64,000 nt of DNA from Paenibacillus solanacearum. Its GTDB lineage: Bacteria > Bacillota > Bacilli > Paenibacillales > NBRC-103111. The position numbers and the translations under genes were made by a program. Every line of letters starts with the position of its first letter. The first letter of the stretch is position 1. The notes under the pieces are model-generated. The model did not search any database. It was not told the origin of the DNA and saw nothing but the letters and a program-made list of their open reading frames with translations. Where the stretch lies: the NCBI RefSeq assembly GCF_910593845.1, contig NZ_CAJVAS010000025.1, forward strand, positions 1-64,000, read 5' to 3'. Of this stretch, positions 1 to 9,023 are shown piece by piece.

Positions 1-182
1 GTGATTTGTAGTTTACTGGTATCCCTGCAAGTCTAGGATAAATAAAAATGAGCTCAAAGCACAATGATTTCATGTCGTTTTGTGCCTTGAGCGAAGCGAA
101 AGGAATGGGTATAAACATGAACAAAAGGTCTCTTTCAGATCGAGGACAAGCAGCCGCTGTACGAATAAGAAGGGTAAAAGGG

Positions 183-1520
183 TTGACGATACACCATTGG
201 AAACGTCTGCTGGTGCTGTCTCTTGGCACTGTGATGCTGCTGTCCGGCTGCAGCGGCGGCGGGGCCGGCGTTGCTCCGAAGCCCGCGAATGAGGGAACGG
301 ACGTGCCTAATTCGGATACGAGTCCCGTCACGGTCAAATTTGCGACAAGCGCAGGCATTTTCAACGAAGACGAGTTTAAACTATATGTCACCGAGCCGCT
401 AGCGAAGAAGTATCCCCATATTACGGTCCAGTATATCAATACGTCCCAGCAAGGCTCTACGCTCACGGATCTGGTCGCGGCGGGCAACATTCCTGACATT
501 ATCGTCGGCTACGGCGGGCTGCTGAAACAGCTGAAGGATCTGGCACTGCTGTCCGACATGGACCCGCTGATCAAGAAATACAAGCTGGATCTGAACCGGA
601 TCATCCCGGAAACGCTCGAATACATTAAAGTGAACGCCAATACGAATTATTTGGGCGGGCTGCCGGCATTCAACAATACGTTCGGCTTGTTCTACAACAA
701 AGCGTTGTTTGACAAGTTCGGCATCCCGTATCCGAAAGACGGGATGACCTGGGAGGAAGCCGGAGACCTCGGCAAACAAATGACGCGAATGTATGACGGC
801 ATTCAGTACCGCGGTTTTTTTCCGGATAACGTCAACCGGATGATCAATCAGGTCGTGCAGTATCAGCTGGACAAAAACGACAAATCGACGCTGACGACAG
901 ATCCGTGGAAAAACGCCTTCGATTTGTGGAACCGTATCTACAACTACCCCGGCAATGCGGACGCGCCGTACAATACGATGAATTTCAGCAACAACCAGAG
1001 CGCCTTCATCAAGGGAGAATTGGCGATGATTGCCGGCTCCAGCTCCACGCTGCTCGCGCTGCGCAAAGCGCCGGATGTGAACTGGGATGTTGTCACGTAT
1101 CCGCAGCATAAGGCGGCCATGGGCTACAGCACGAATGTGGACACGCCGAATATGTCCATCACGGAGCAAAGCAAAGCGAAGGATGCGGCGATGCGGGTCA
1201 TCGAATCGATTTTATCCGACGAAGTGCAGCTTGCCCTGGCTCGCAATGCAAAAATGTCCATTCTGGCCAGCGATAAGGTGAAGCAGGAATACGGCAAGGG
1301 CATTCCCGAATTCGCAGGCAAGACGCTCAACCTGACCAGCATGACGAAGCTGAAGCCGTCCGTGCCGCGCATCTCCAAATACCAGGGGAGCGATACGAAT
1401 AAGATTGTGCTTGATGCGTACGAGGCCGTTCTCAGGAAGGAGAAGGACGTCAACACGGCGCTGAGGGATGCGGATGAGGAATTGAACAAACTCGTCGATT
1501 TCAAGAAGAAAAACGAGTAA
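183..1520 (+). CDS. Extracellular sugar-binding lipoprotein (ABC transporter, family 1)
   Basis: Binds a sugar or oligosaccharide outside the cell for an ABC importer. The N-terminus is a lipoprotein signal (basic HHWKR, hydrophobic core, lipobox LLSGC), followed by an all-length SBP fold. I prefer the TTG start at 183 because AGAAGGG lies 8 nt upstream and it gives a normal 23-residue signal; the same frame stays open upstream with ATGs at 48, 105 and 117, which would put a long charged tail before the signal. It shares long blocks with the lipoprotein at 40227-41546 (both have PYPKDGMTWEE). No permease follows, so its partners lie upstream of the window or elsewhere. Confidence 0.9.
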   Translation: MTIHHWKRLLVLSLGTVMLLSGCSGGGAGVAPKPANEGTDVPNSDTSPVTVKFATSAGIFNEDEFKLYVTEPLAKKYPHITVQYINTSQQGSTLTDLVAAGNIPDIIVGYGGLLKQLKDLALLSDMDPLIKKYKLDLNRIIPETLEYIKVNANTNYLGGLPAFNNTFGLFYNKALFDKFGIPYPKDGMTWEEAGDLGKQMTRMYDGIQYRGFFPDNVNRMINQVVQYQLDKNDKSTLTTDPWKNAFDLWNRIYNYPGNADAPYNTMNFSNNQSAFIKGELAMIAGSSSTLLALRKAPDVNWDVVTYPQHKAAMGYSTNVDTPNMSITEQSKAKDAAMRVIESILSDEVQLALARNAKMSILASDKVKQEYGKGIPEFAGKTLNLTSMTKLKPSVPRISKYQGSDTNKIVLDAYEAVLRKEKDVNTALRDADEELNKLVDFKKKNE

Positions 1521-1526
1521 TACAAG

Positions 1527-1573
1527 GCGATGAAGCGGCATCCTTGGCGGTTGACGGCTTCATCGCTTTTATT
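1527..1573 (+). terminator. Intrinsic terminator after the sugar-binding lipoprotein
   Basis: A perfect 10-bp inverted repeat (GCGATGAAGC / GCTTCATCGC, arms 1527-1536 and 1557-1566) is followed by TTTTATTGTATTTT. It lies directly after the stop codon at 1520. Confidence 0.8.
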
Positions 1574-1624
1574 GTATTTTGAGGGGGATAGTACCATGGC
1601 AGGAGATGGAGAGGACGATCGGGG

Positions 1625-2737
1625 ATGCGTCAAGAGAAGAAGGGGTCATTTTTATTATTTGCAGGTTCGTATGCGGAAGCGCCCGAAGACGGATTGTATG
1701 CGTATGCGCTTGACAGGACGAGCGGCGCGCTGACCTTGCTGAATCGTTCGGGCGGTTATCGCAATCCGTGCTTCCTAGATCTTGATCACCGCAATCGGAG
1801 ACTTTACACGGTAGCCGAACGGGAGGCTGACGGAACCGAGACATGCGCGGTCGCGCTGGCATTCGCATTCGACCCGGCAGATGGACAGCTGCAGCTGCTG
1901 AGCGAGGAGAAGACGGTTGGCCGGGCAACTTGTCATATTCAATATAATGATGCCGGCCGGTATGTCGTGGCGACCAGCTACTCCGGCGGTGCGGTCGGCT
2001 ATTTGCCGGTGCTTCCGGACGGACAGCTCGGTCGCATGAGCGATGCGCACCGGCATGAAGGGGCAGGACCGCATCCGACGCGCCAGGATCGGCCGCATCC
2101 GCACTCCGCGTATACCGACCCGGAGAACCGGTACGTCTATGTGCCGGATCTCGGCCTGGACCGGATCAAGATCTACAAGCCCGATGCCGCCGGCGGAAAG
2201 CTGGAGCCGCATGGCGAAGCGATCGCGCCGCCTGCCTCCGGTCCGCGGCACATGGCGTTTCATCCGTCGAAGCCGTATGTGTACGTGATCAACGAGCTCG
2301 ATTCGACGATTTCTGCGTACGAGCAGGACCCGGCAAGCGGCGCGCTGCGGCTGATCGAATCCGTGACGACGCTCCCCGAGGACTACGCGCAGCAGGACGA
2401 CAATACTTGTGCGGAAATTCAGATCACGCCCGACGGGCGGTTCGTGTACGGCTCCAATCGGGGACATGACAGCATCGCGGCGTTCCGGGTCGATGACCGG
2501 ACAGGGCGGCTGTCGCCGGTACAGATCGTCTCCTCGCTGGGAAGGCGCCCGCGCAACTTTGCCGTCTCTCCGGATGGCCGATATATCGTAGCGGCGCACC
2601 AAGACAGCGCGAACCTCGTCGTATTTCGCATCGATGATGAGACCGGCATGCTGCTCGATACCGGCCATCGTGCCGAAGCGTCCAAAGTCGTCTGCGTCAG
2701 GTTTTGGAACGAAGACCATACGCCGTCCGTGCAATAA
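1625..2737 (+). CDS. Lactonase family protein (6-phosphogluconolactonase type)
   Basis: A 370-residue seven-bladed beta-propeller of the Pgl/YbhE type, the family that hydrolyses 6-phosphogluconolactone or related sugar lactones in the cytosol. Family hallmarks are FAGSYAE near the start, HPHSAYTDPENRYVYVPDLG in the middle, GPRHMAFHP, and repeated PDGRFVY/PDGRYIV strands with NRGHDSIA. No signal peptide. GGAGAGGA lies about 8 nt before the ATG. It is alone between two terminators. Family assignment is firm; the exact lactone is not determined by sequence. Confidence 0.88.
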   Translation: MRQEKKGSFLLFAGSYAEAPEDGLYAYALDRTSGALTLLNRSGGYRNPCFLDLDHRNRRLYTVAEREADGTETCAVALAFAFDPADGQLQLLSEEKTVGRATCHIQYNDAGRYVVATSYSGGAVGYLPVLPDGQLGRMSDAHRHEGAGPHPTRQDRPHPHSAYTDPENRYVYVPDLGLDRIKIYKPDAAGGKLEPHGEAIAPPASGPRHMAFHPSKPYVYVINELDSTISAYEQDPASGALRLIESVTTLPEDYAQQDDNTCAEIQITPDGRFVYGSNRGHDSIAAFRVDDRTGRLSPVQIVSSLGRRPRNFAVSPDGRYIVAAHQDSANLVVFRIDDETGMLLDTGHRAEASKVVCVRFWNEDHTPSVQ

Positions 2738-2786
2738 GATACGCGTAGGAACTGACTCCGCCCGAGTGCCTTCGCATAATCAAGTC

Positions 2787-2817
2787 ATGACTCCGCTAGC
2801 GCGGGGTCATTTTTTTA
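2787..2817 (+). terminator. Intrinsic terminator after the lactonase gene
   Basis: ATGACTCCGC-TAGC-GCGGGGTCAT forms a 10-bp stem with one wobble pair, followed by a run of seven T (2811-2817). Confidence 0.85.
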
Positions 2818-2906
2818 TGGTTTTATCCAAAAATTACCTTGAAAATATTACCATATCATTGTTTACTAAATGAGGAACGAACGATTGCTGCAAAGGCAGG
2901 TGCATT

Positions 2907-3857
2907 TTGTTGCAGTGCTGCATACGGGAGTATAGGGCAGAGGATTTGGAGCGCGTGTTGGATTTATCCCAGTCGTATTATGCCGGACAGCATGGTTCTT
3001 TTTCATTGGTTGACCAATTGGACGGACGACGAATGATGGCGAAGTACGTGATCGCCGACAAGGTGTCCGGGATCGTGTGCGGCTACGGGCTGCTGGCCGA
3101 GCAATTTCCGCCGGCGATCAAGCTGAGGCTGGAGCTTGTCGTGCGTGAGGACGGGAGCAAAGGCGAATGGCTGCAGGAGCTGTACGCGCGGATGGAATCC
3201 GTCATCTTGAAGGCAGCGCCTTATGCCGTGGAAACGAGACTGTTCCCGGGGGATGCGGAAGAAATTCAATTTTTCAAGCGCAAAGGGTATGCGGAAAACC
3301 ATCGCATGGTCAAACGGAAGCTGCACGTGCGGCAAGCCCGTCTGGAAGACTATGCGAGAGCCGAGCGGGAGCTGGGCCAACGAGGCATATTCATCAAGAC
3401 GTTCGCGGAAGAGCAGACCGGCAGCCTTGAATGTATGGAACAAATGAAGCAAATCGTACTCGAAACGAATCCCGATTTCCCCAGCGAGCTTCCGCCGAGG
3501 CTGAGGCGGCCCAGTGCGAATACTTCGTGGCTCAGCCGTCCGGATTTGCTGCCGGAAGCGTTCTTTATTGCTGCTTGCCAGGGGAAATATATCGGCTATT
3601 CGTATTTGCTCGAAGGGCCGGACCGGGCGTTGATCCAGGGGAATACGGCGATCAGCCGCCCCTACCGGAATCTCGGCATCGCCACGGTGCTCAAGATGAA
3701 GGGGATTGCCTACGCGAAAAAGCATGGAATCGAAACGATCTATACCGCCAGCCGATCGACGAACGGCGCGATGGCGCGCGTCAACGAAAAGCTGGGATGG
3801 AAGACGTACGAAAGCGAAATTCGGCTGGAGAAAATTATTAATGTAGATTGGAGCTGA
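2907..3857 (+). CDS. GNAT family N-acetyltransferase, two GNAT folds
   Basis: A 316-residue protein long enough for two GNAT domains in tandem. The N-terminal half (residues 1-140) opens with the GNAT-like IREYRAEDLERVLDL; the C-terminal half carries the acetyl-CoA-binding region (YRNLGIATVLKMKGIAYAK) and the typical NEKLGW ending. The start is TTG at 2907 with GGCAGGTG just upstream. Such proteins transfer acetyl groups from acetyl-CoA to amines, but nothing identifies the substrate. Confidence 0.82.
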   Translation: MLQCCIREYRAEDLERVLDLSQSYYAGQHGSFSLVDQLDGRRMMAKYVIADKVSGIVCGYGLLAEQFPPAIKLRLELVVREDGSKGEWLQELYARMESVILKAAPYAVETRLFPGDAEEIQFFKRKGYAENHRMVKRKLHVRQARLEDYARAERELGQRGIFIKTFAEEQTGSLECMEQMKQIVLETNPDFPSELPPRLRRPSANTSWLSRPDLLPEAFFIAACQGKYIGYSYLLEGPDRALIQGNTAISRPYRNLGIATVLKMKGIAYAKKHGIETIYTASRSTNGAMARVNEKLGWKTYESEIRLEKIINVDWS

Positions 3858-3899
3858 TCTCAATCGAAGATACGGGACATATCATGATCGCGAACTCGA

Positions 3900-3929
3900 T
3901 TGACGTTGAGAATAATTATCAACTACAAT
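3900..3929 (+). promoter_or_regulatory. Promoter with Fur box between -35 and -10
   Basis: TTGACG (3900-3905) and TACAAT (3924-3929) are 18 bp apart. TGAGAATAATTATCA (3907-3921) sits in the spacer and matches the 7-1-7 Fur consensus TGATAATNATTATCA with one mismatch. Fur bound here would exclude RNA polymerase, so the AraC gene at 3981 should be iron-repressed. Confidence 0.78.
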
Positions 3930-3980
3930 AATCCTGTGATTTCCTTATCGACCTACTTCCAAGCGTAAGGACGGGATGAC

Positions 3981-4799
3981 ATGATTGACTTGAATGAGGC
4001 TGCCGGGTATTTCGCCCGCAGCCTGCTCACGGTTGAAAGGGTGTATCATACGATATTGCCTGCGAACAAACGAATCCATGCCCATACGTCGGAGCATCCT
4101 ACGCTCAAGAGCGGGTTCGTCTTTGTTATCCGGGGAAACGCTTCATTCCAATTTAATGATACGAAGTACGATCTTAAGCCTGGGATGGTTGTTCACGGGG
4201 GACCGGATATGACCCTGCAGATCCGGACCGGGGCAACGGAGCTGGACTATTTTCTCGTTCATTACGCATCGTCCGAGCCTGCAATCGATGCGGAAGGCGC
4301 TCGCTGCATGCGAGATCATTTTTTGCTGGATGCGGGTGAAAACCCTAGATTATGGGAGCTGCTCACGCAGCTTCGTGAGGAATACGGCACGCCGGGTAAC
4401 ATTCCGCTGCTGCGGGTGAAGACGTTATTTTATACGATCTTGTACGAGCTGTTTGTTTGCTGCCGCAACCGTCTGCATCAGCAGAACTCGACATTGATCG
4501 AGGAAGCGGTCGCCTATATTCATGATCACTATATGGAGCCGCTGAGCCTTCAAGCGCTTGCGGAGCGTTTCTCCATGAACTCCAAGGCGTTCGCCTATTT
4601 ATTCGGCAAATATACGGGAATTTCGCCGATCGACTATCTCATCCGGCATCGGATCAAGCGGGCCAGCGAAATGCTGGCCCTGGGCAGCAGCCCAGTGAAA
4701 CAGATTGCCGCCAGCGTCGGTTACAGCGATCCGCACTATTTCAGCCGGATATACAAAAAACATACCGGTCATTCGCCGAGCGAGATTCGGACGGAGTAA
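3981..4799 (+). CDS. AraC family regulator, probably of siderophore uptake
   Basis: 272 residues: a cupin-like N-terminal sensor half (about 1-160, with HAHTSEHPTLKSGFVFVIRG) and a C-terminal double helix-turn-helix of the AraC family (about 170-270, ending KQIAASVGYSDPHYFSRIYKKHTGHSPSEIR). AraC proteins of this type bind a small ligand and activate nearby promoters. A Fur box in its promoter and the Fur-controlled siderophore-binding lipoprotein directly downstream suggest it acts like Btr or YbtA, sensing the ferric siderophore. The ligand role is inference. Confidence 0.88.
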   Translation: MIDLNEAAGYFARSLLTVERVYHTILPANKRIHAHTSEHPTLKSGFVFVIRGNASFQFNDTKYDLKPGMVVHGGPDMTLQIRTGATELDYFLVHYASSEPAIDAEGARCMRDHFLLDAGENPRLWELLTQLREEYGTPGNIPLLRVKTLFYTILYELFVCCRNRLHQQNSTLIEEAVAYIHDHYMEPLSLQALAERFSMNSKAFAYLFGKYTGISPIDYLIRHRIKRASEMLALGSSPVKQIAASVGYSDPHYFSRIYKKHTGHSPSEIRTE

Positions 4800-4832
4800 A
4801 CAATAATCCACCTGCGCTTTGATTTTTGTCCA

Positions 4833-4891
4833 TTTTCATGCGGAAGAACTCTTGCTATAATTCGTTGGTAATGAAAATCATTATCAAGGAG
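4833..4891 (+). promoter_or_regulatory. Promoter and Fur box of the siderophore-binding protein
   Basis: TTTTCA (4833-4838), a 17-bp spacer and TATAAT (4856-4861) preceded by TGC, an extended -10. TGAAAATCATTATCA (4872-4886), one mismatch from the Fur consensus, lies just after the expected transcription start and runs into the ribosome site AAGGAG (4886-4891) of the gene at 4899. Confidence 0.82.
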
Positions 4892-4898
4892 TGTCAGC

Positions 4899-5828
4899 AT
4901 GTTCAAGATATCTTACCGATGGTTGTATCTGTTCAGTATAGCCGTTCTTTGCATTGCGATGATTACGGGATGCGGCAGCAGCGCGCAAAATCCGGGCGCG
5001 AAGAAGGAGTCGTCCCCATCCGCTTCGGAGCCGGCAGGCGCAAAATCCGGAGCCAAGCGAATTGTCGTTACTTATTTTCCTTACGCGGATCATTTATTTG
5101 CTCTCGGGCAAGCGGAATTGGTGAAAGGCGTCGTCGGCCTGAGTTCGTTACAGGAATTTACGGTCTACGATCCGTTTCTGAAAAACGGCAAAATCGCCGA
5201 TCTCGGAACGGAAGCGAATTTGGAGAAAATCGTCGCATTGCAGCCCGATCTGATCATCGCTTCGCAAAATGAGAGCAAAATTGTGGACGAGCTGTCCAAG
5301 ATCGCAAAGACCGTGACCGTGAATGCGACCTTGAATTGGCAGGATACGATCAAAGGCGTAGGAGCCGCGATTGGGGAGGATGCCAAAGTCCAAGCGTATA
5401 TCGATCAATTCGTCAAGAAGCAGAACGAAGTGGCGTCCAAGATGGATCGTTCCGGGTTAAAAGGAAAAACGGCGCTGTTCATGATGCCGTGGAAAAAAGA
5501 TTTCACGTACTGGAGCGGCTCCCGGATGGCTCTTTATTATGAAAAGCTCGGCTTCAAGCCTTTCGACGGATTGAAAAATGTCGGCGAAATTACGCTGGAA
5601 GGCATCAGTTCGCTCAATCCGGAATATATTTTTATCGGCAAAGACTACAGCAAAGCGAGCGCGATCAGTCTGGATGAGCTTGCTGCAAGCCCGGTATGGC
5701 AGTCGCTGGACGCTGTGAAAAATAAACGAATGTTCGTCGTCGATACGGAAATTTTGGGGCCGCTGGCCATGGGGCAGTACAAGGGACTTGAATATATGGA
5801 TCAGCTGGTAGGGACCCTCGGCCATTGA
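4899..5828 (+). CDS. Iron-siderophore ABC transporter substrate-binding lipoprotein
   Basis: 309 residues with a lipoprotein signal (lipobox MITGC at about residues 22-26) and a FeuA/FhuD-type fold: RIVVTYFPYADHLFALG, then NLEKIVALQPDLIIAS, the standard block of ferric-siderophore and cobalamin binding proteins. It would capture a ferric siderophore outside the membrane. No permease or ATPase gene is adjacent, so it must use a transporter encoded elsewhere, as orphan siderophore-binding proteins of Bacillus do. Iron control is indicated by the Fur box overlapping its leader. Confidence 0.88.
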   Translation: MFKISYRWLYLFSIAVLCIAMITGCGSSAQNPGAKKESSPSASEPAGAKSGAKRIVVTYFPYADHLFALGQAELVKGVVGLSSLQEFTVYDPFLKNGKIADLGTEANLEKIVALQPDLIIASQNESKIVDELSKIAKTVTVNATLNWQDTIKGVGAAIGEDAKVQAYIDQFVKKQNEVASKMDRSGLKGKTALFMMPWKKDFTYWSGSRMALYYEKLGFKPFDGLKNVGEITLEGISSLNPEYIFIGKDYSKASAISLDELAASPVWQSLDAVKNKRMFVVDTEILGPLAMGQYKGLEYMDQLVGTLGH

Positions 5829-5932
5829 CAAAATCCTTCACGCTTGATAACGTGGATATGCGTTCGAAGCGTGATCGGTGAAAAGTCCGGACATGTGCCG
5901 GTTTGAAGCAACACATAGAAGAGATAAACGGT

Positions 5933-5969
5933 AGGAGCGGAGCGCTAATATGCTTCAGCTCCTTTTCTC
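5933..5969 (+). terminator. Terminator after the siderophore-binding protein
   Basis: GGAGC-G-GAGC and GCTTC-A-GCTCC pair across an 8-nt loop, followed by TTTTCTCG. A second hairpin (TCACGCTT 5838-5845 with AAGCGTGA 5867-5874) lies just after the stop codon without a T run. Confidence 0.6.
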
Positions 5970-6042
5970 GTTCCGGCGTATTCAGGCGGGGCGGGGATGG
6001 GTCCACTGATAAAATGGGAAATTGACGTACGGAGGGAATAAC

Positions 6043-6501
6043 ATGAAACCGATTTCCGAAGACGAGGCGCGAGCGCTTGGCGTTGAGGCGATTCACCATG
6101 AGATGGATAATGGAGAAAGAAGATTTCGGCTGGTCAGCTCCGACGGCAGCTCATACAGTCGCACGGAGGCGTCCGGTGCGAGCGGCTGGCAGAATAGCCA
6201 TTACCATCAGGGCGTAACCGAGCTGTACGTCGTGCAAAAGGGCTGGATTGCGTATGCGGAGCTGTCTGCCGGCGGTGAACTGACGATCAGCCTGCTGCAG
6301 CAGGGGGATACGGTAACCGTTCGTCCTTACACGCATCATAATGTATATATGTCTGCGTTTGCGGTGACGCACGTGGTTAAATACGGGGATGGTACCGACA
6401 AAGGTACCGACAAGGCGGACTGGGTTCCCTCGCCGGCGCTGGACCTGCGGACCAAGCCGGTCACCGAGTCGGAGCTGCTGCATAAGTTCAATTCAACGTA
6501 G
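6043..6501 (+). CDS. Cupin domain-containing protein
   Basis: A 152-residue single-cupin protein. Two cupin motifs are visible: NSHYHQGVTELYVVQKG with its paired His and Glu, and RPYTHHNVYM. It probably binds a metal in a small beta-barrel. GGAGGG lies 6 nt before ATG 6043, which is a better start than the GTG/ATG codons 7 residues upstream. The ligand or reaction cannot be told from sequence; the gene stands alone. Confidence 0.75.
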   Translation: MKPISEDEARALGVEAIHHEMDNGERRFRLVSSDGSSYSRTEASGASGWQNSHYHQGVTELYVVQKGWIAYAELSAGGELTISLLQQGDTVTVRPYTHHNVYMSAFAVTHVVKYGDGTDKGTDKADWVPSPALDLRTKPVTESELLHKFNST

Positions 6502-6509
6502 CAAATAAA

Positions 6510-6542
6510 GAAACAGACGATCCGCAACGGGAATCGCCTGCT
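6510..6542 (-). terminator. Probable terminator of the cotF-like gene
   Basis: On the minus strand AGGCGATTCC pairs with GGATCGTCT (one wobble, one bulge) and is followed by GTTTCTTTATTT. It lies between the convergent cupin and CotF-like genes. Confidence 0.5.
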
Positions 6543-6585
6543 TCAATGGAAAGGTTCCGGCCGACGGATTCGGCCGAAATCCGGG

Positions 6586-7185
6586 TTACTGCGGCATGTA
6601 GCCTTGCGGAGGCATTGGCGCGTTCGGCGCTTGGCCCGTAGGCTGGTACGTATGCAGGAATGTTTTGGCCGTATGATCGTTCATCGTCGGCACCTGATAC
6701 TGGCCCTGCTGGTTCATCAGCATAAACACTTCGTACGCTTGCTCCGCGCACAAATTCGCGCCGTGCATCAGCATTTGCCTGACGTTCGGATCGGCGCATT
6801 CCAGCGCGGCCGCCATGTGCAGCTTGGCCGAGCTTTTGTGGCAGGAGAGCATGGAACGCAAGATTTGCTGGTCGTTCAGCGTACCCTGCATCGTCGGCGC
6901 TACGGGAGCGGGCTGCCGCAAGCCGTACTGAATCTGGTTCGGATTCACACCCATCGGGCTGCCGTAAGACGGTGCGGGCTGGCCCTGCGGAGCGGCGCTG
7001 TAATCATGCGTGTAGGCGACCAGCTGATCATAGGAACGCATGGCGGTATGCAGATGATGATCAATCATATTTTGCAACTGACGGTTTTGCGTCATTTGGG
7101 CATATAGGTGAAAGTGATCGATCAGGTTTAGTTTTTCGTTCAAAATTTCGTGGACTTCCATCGTTTCATGTGCGCCGAATGGCAT
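6586..7185 (-). CDS. Spore coat protein, CotF family
   Basis: 199 residues. The N-terminal part is a four-helix, ferritin-like CotF segment (EVHEILNEKLNLIDHFHLYAQ, then QNMIDHHLHTAMRSYDQLV), followed by a Gln/Pro/Tyr-rich linker, a second helical part (DQQILRSMLSCHKSSAKLHM, then HGANLCAEQAYEVFMLM) and a Pro-rich tail ending GYMPQ. CotF-type proteins are deposited on the spore coat of bacilli. The ATG is preceded by AAGGAGCTGC. Divergent from the sensor kinase gene. Good evidence for a spore former. Confidence 0.85.
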   Translation of the reverse strand: MPFGAHETMEVHEILNEKLNLIDHFHLYAQMTQNRQLQNMIDHHLHTAMRSYDQLVAYTHDYSAAPQGQPAPSYGSPMGVNPNQIQYGLRQPAPVAPTMQGTLNDQQILRSMLSCHKSSAKLHMAAALECADPNVRQMLMHGANLCAEQAYEVFMLMNQQGQYQVPTMNDHTAKTFLHTYQPTGQAPNAPMPPQGYMPQ

Positions 7186-7290
7186 TATAGCAGCTCCTTT
7201 TTTTACAATTCATCTGGGGGTTGTTCATCCCACAGGTTACTTTTTCCAATCGATGACCGGATTATGCATGGCAAAGGAGATGAATCCGTT

Positions 7291-9015
7291 ATGAAGGAAC
7301 CGAGGGTTCACGAGCTGCTTACGCTCAAAACGATCGCGGAAGCGTTGAATCAATCGAATGAGCTGTCTCCGATGCTGAATGTGGTGCTGAAGCAGCTGCT
7401 GGAGCTGACCGGCTTGACGGCGGGGTGGATCTTTTTGTGCGACCCGGAGATGGTCCATTTGCTCCGGGGACGCAGCGGCCATTCGGGGTACATCTGTGTT
7501 GCCGATGCCGGTCTGCCGCCGGCGCTGCAGATGAACGACAAGCAGCCGATGCGATGCGGAAGCTGCTGGTGTCTGGACCGGTTTCACAGCGGGCGGCTGC
7601 AGCATGCCGTCAATATATTGAACTGCAAGCGGCTGGAAGACGCGGTCGCGCATGAATGGGGCGATACGGAGGGAATCACGCATCACGCCACCGTACCGCT
7701 GCGGACCGGCGACCGCAAGATCGGCGTTCTCAACGTGGCGGCGCCGGGCAAGTCGCATTTCACGGAAGAGGAGCTGGCGCTGCTGCAATCGGTGGCGCTT
7801 CAGATCGGCGGCGCCGTGGAGCGGATGCGCCTGTACGCAGGCGAGCAGCGCCGGGCCGAGCTGTTCGCGCGGCTGGGCGAATTCGGCCGCGAATTGAGCG
7901 CTGCGGCCGGTGCCGATGCCGCGGCACGGCCGGAGCGGCTGTATGAACGCGCCGCGTCGCTCATCGGCGCGCATTTCGACTGGCCCGTCGCGGCGTTGTT
8001 CGAGCCGGACGGAGACGATTTCGTCCTGCGCGCTGTCTGCGCGGACGGCTGTACGACGGCGCCGCATGCGCGATTGCCGCGGGACGCCGCAGGCTGGCTC
8101 GGCCGCGCCGCAGCCGCGCGCCGCTTCGTCTCCGCGGCCGGCGGCGATGCGGCTGCGCTGATAAGCTGCGGCGAGCTGCGGCCATCGCTGCCGCCGCTCT
8201 CGGCGGCGCTGGCGGCGCCGGTGCCATTCGCGGGCCAGCCGGGCGCCGGCGTGCTGCTGGTCGGCGACGGGAATGCCGGCGAGCTGCATCGCGTCGACGG
8301 CGAAGTGCTGCAGGCGATCGGCAAGCATGTCGCCGCCGCCGTGGAGACTGCGCGCCTCGCGGAGAACCGCCGCGAGCTGGCCCGCATGGAGGAGCGCCAT
8401 CGCCTGGCTCGCGACTTACACGACTCGGTCTCCCAGATGCTGTTCTCGATCTCCATGACGGCCAAAGGCGTCGAGAGCATGCTGAGCGGCCTTCCTCCCG
8501 ACCTGGATTCGTCGCGCTCGGCGGTGAAGGACATGCAGTCGCTGTCGCATCACGCGCTGAAGGAAATGCGCTCGTTCATCATGCAGCTTCGCCCGCAAAG
8601 GCTCGAAGGCGGCTTGGCTACGGCGCTCAAAGCCTACGGCGAGAAGCTGAATTTGACCGTACATGTGCGGCTTGGCGCGCTCAGGGAGCTTCCTTCGGCC
8701 GTAGAGGATGCCTTATGGCGCATCGGCCAGGAAGCGCTCAACAACGTCTGCAAGCATGCCGGTACCGGCGAGGCGGACATTTGGATCGAGCTGTCTCCGG
8801 ACGAAGCGGTCCTGCGCATTACCGACCGGGGGCGCGGCATCGCGAAGCGCCGGCCTTCGCCCAGACGGGAGTCGATTGGCCTGTCGACGATGCGGGAACG
8901 CGCCGAGGCGCTCGGAGGACAGTTCACGCTGACCAGCGCGTACCGGAAAGGGACGCAGGTGCAGGCGGTTATCCCGCTTCCTCCCCTGAATGAATCGAAT
9001 GGACTAGGGAGGTGA
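7291..9015 (+). CDS. GAF-domain sensor histidine kinase (NarX/LiaS class)
   Basis: 574 residues with no membrane segment. Order: GAF domain about 20-180, a second and weaker GAF-like part about 200-360, HisKA_3 dimerisation domain with phospho-acceptor His377 in ARDLHDSVSQ, and a HATPase_c domain (GQEALNNVCKHA, then TDRGRGIA). The first GAF carries a cysteine set, C89-x2-C92-x-C94 and C112, suggesting a metal or Fe-S redox sensor. AAGGAG lies 11 nt before ATG 7291. The stop overlaps the ribosome site of the response regulator gene, so the two are co-translated. Confidence 0.9.
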   Translation: MKEPRVHELLTLKTIAEALNQSNELSPMLNVVLKQLLELTGLTAGWIFLCDPEMVHLLRGRSGHSGYICVADAGLPPALQMNDKQPMRCGSCWCLDRFHSGRLQHAVNILNCKRLEDAVAHEWGDTEGITHHATVPLRTGDRKIGVLNVAAPGKSHFTEEELALLQSVALQIGGAVERMRLYAGEQRRAELFARLGEFGRELSAAAGADAAARPERLYERAASLIGAHFDWPVAALFEPDGDDFVLRAVCADGCTTAPHARLPRDAAGWLGRAAAARRFVSAAGGDAAALISCGELRPSLPPLSAALAAPVPFAGQPGAGVLLVGDGNAGELHRVDGEVLQAIGKHVAAAVETARLAENRRELARMEERHRLARDLHDSVSQMLFSISMTAKGVESMLSGLPPDLDSSRSAVKDMQSLSHHALKEMRSFIMQLRPQRLEGGLATALKAYGEKLNLTVHVRLGALRELPSAVEDALWRIGQEALNNVCKHAGTGEADIWIELSPDEAVLRITDRGRGIAKRRPSPRRESIGLSTMRERAEALGGQFTLTSAYRKGTQVQAVIPLPPLNESNGLGR

Positions 9016-9023
9016 ACGATTAC

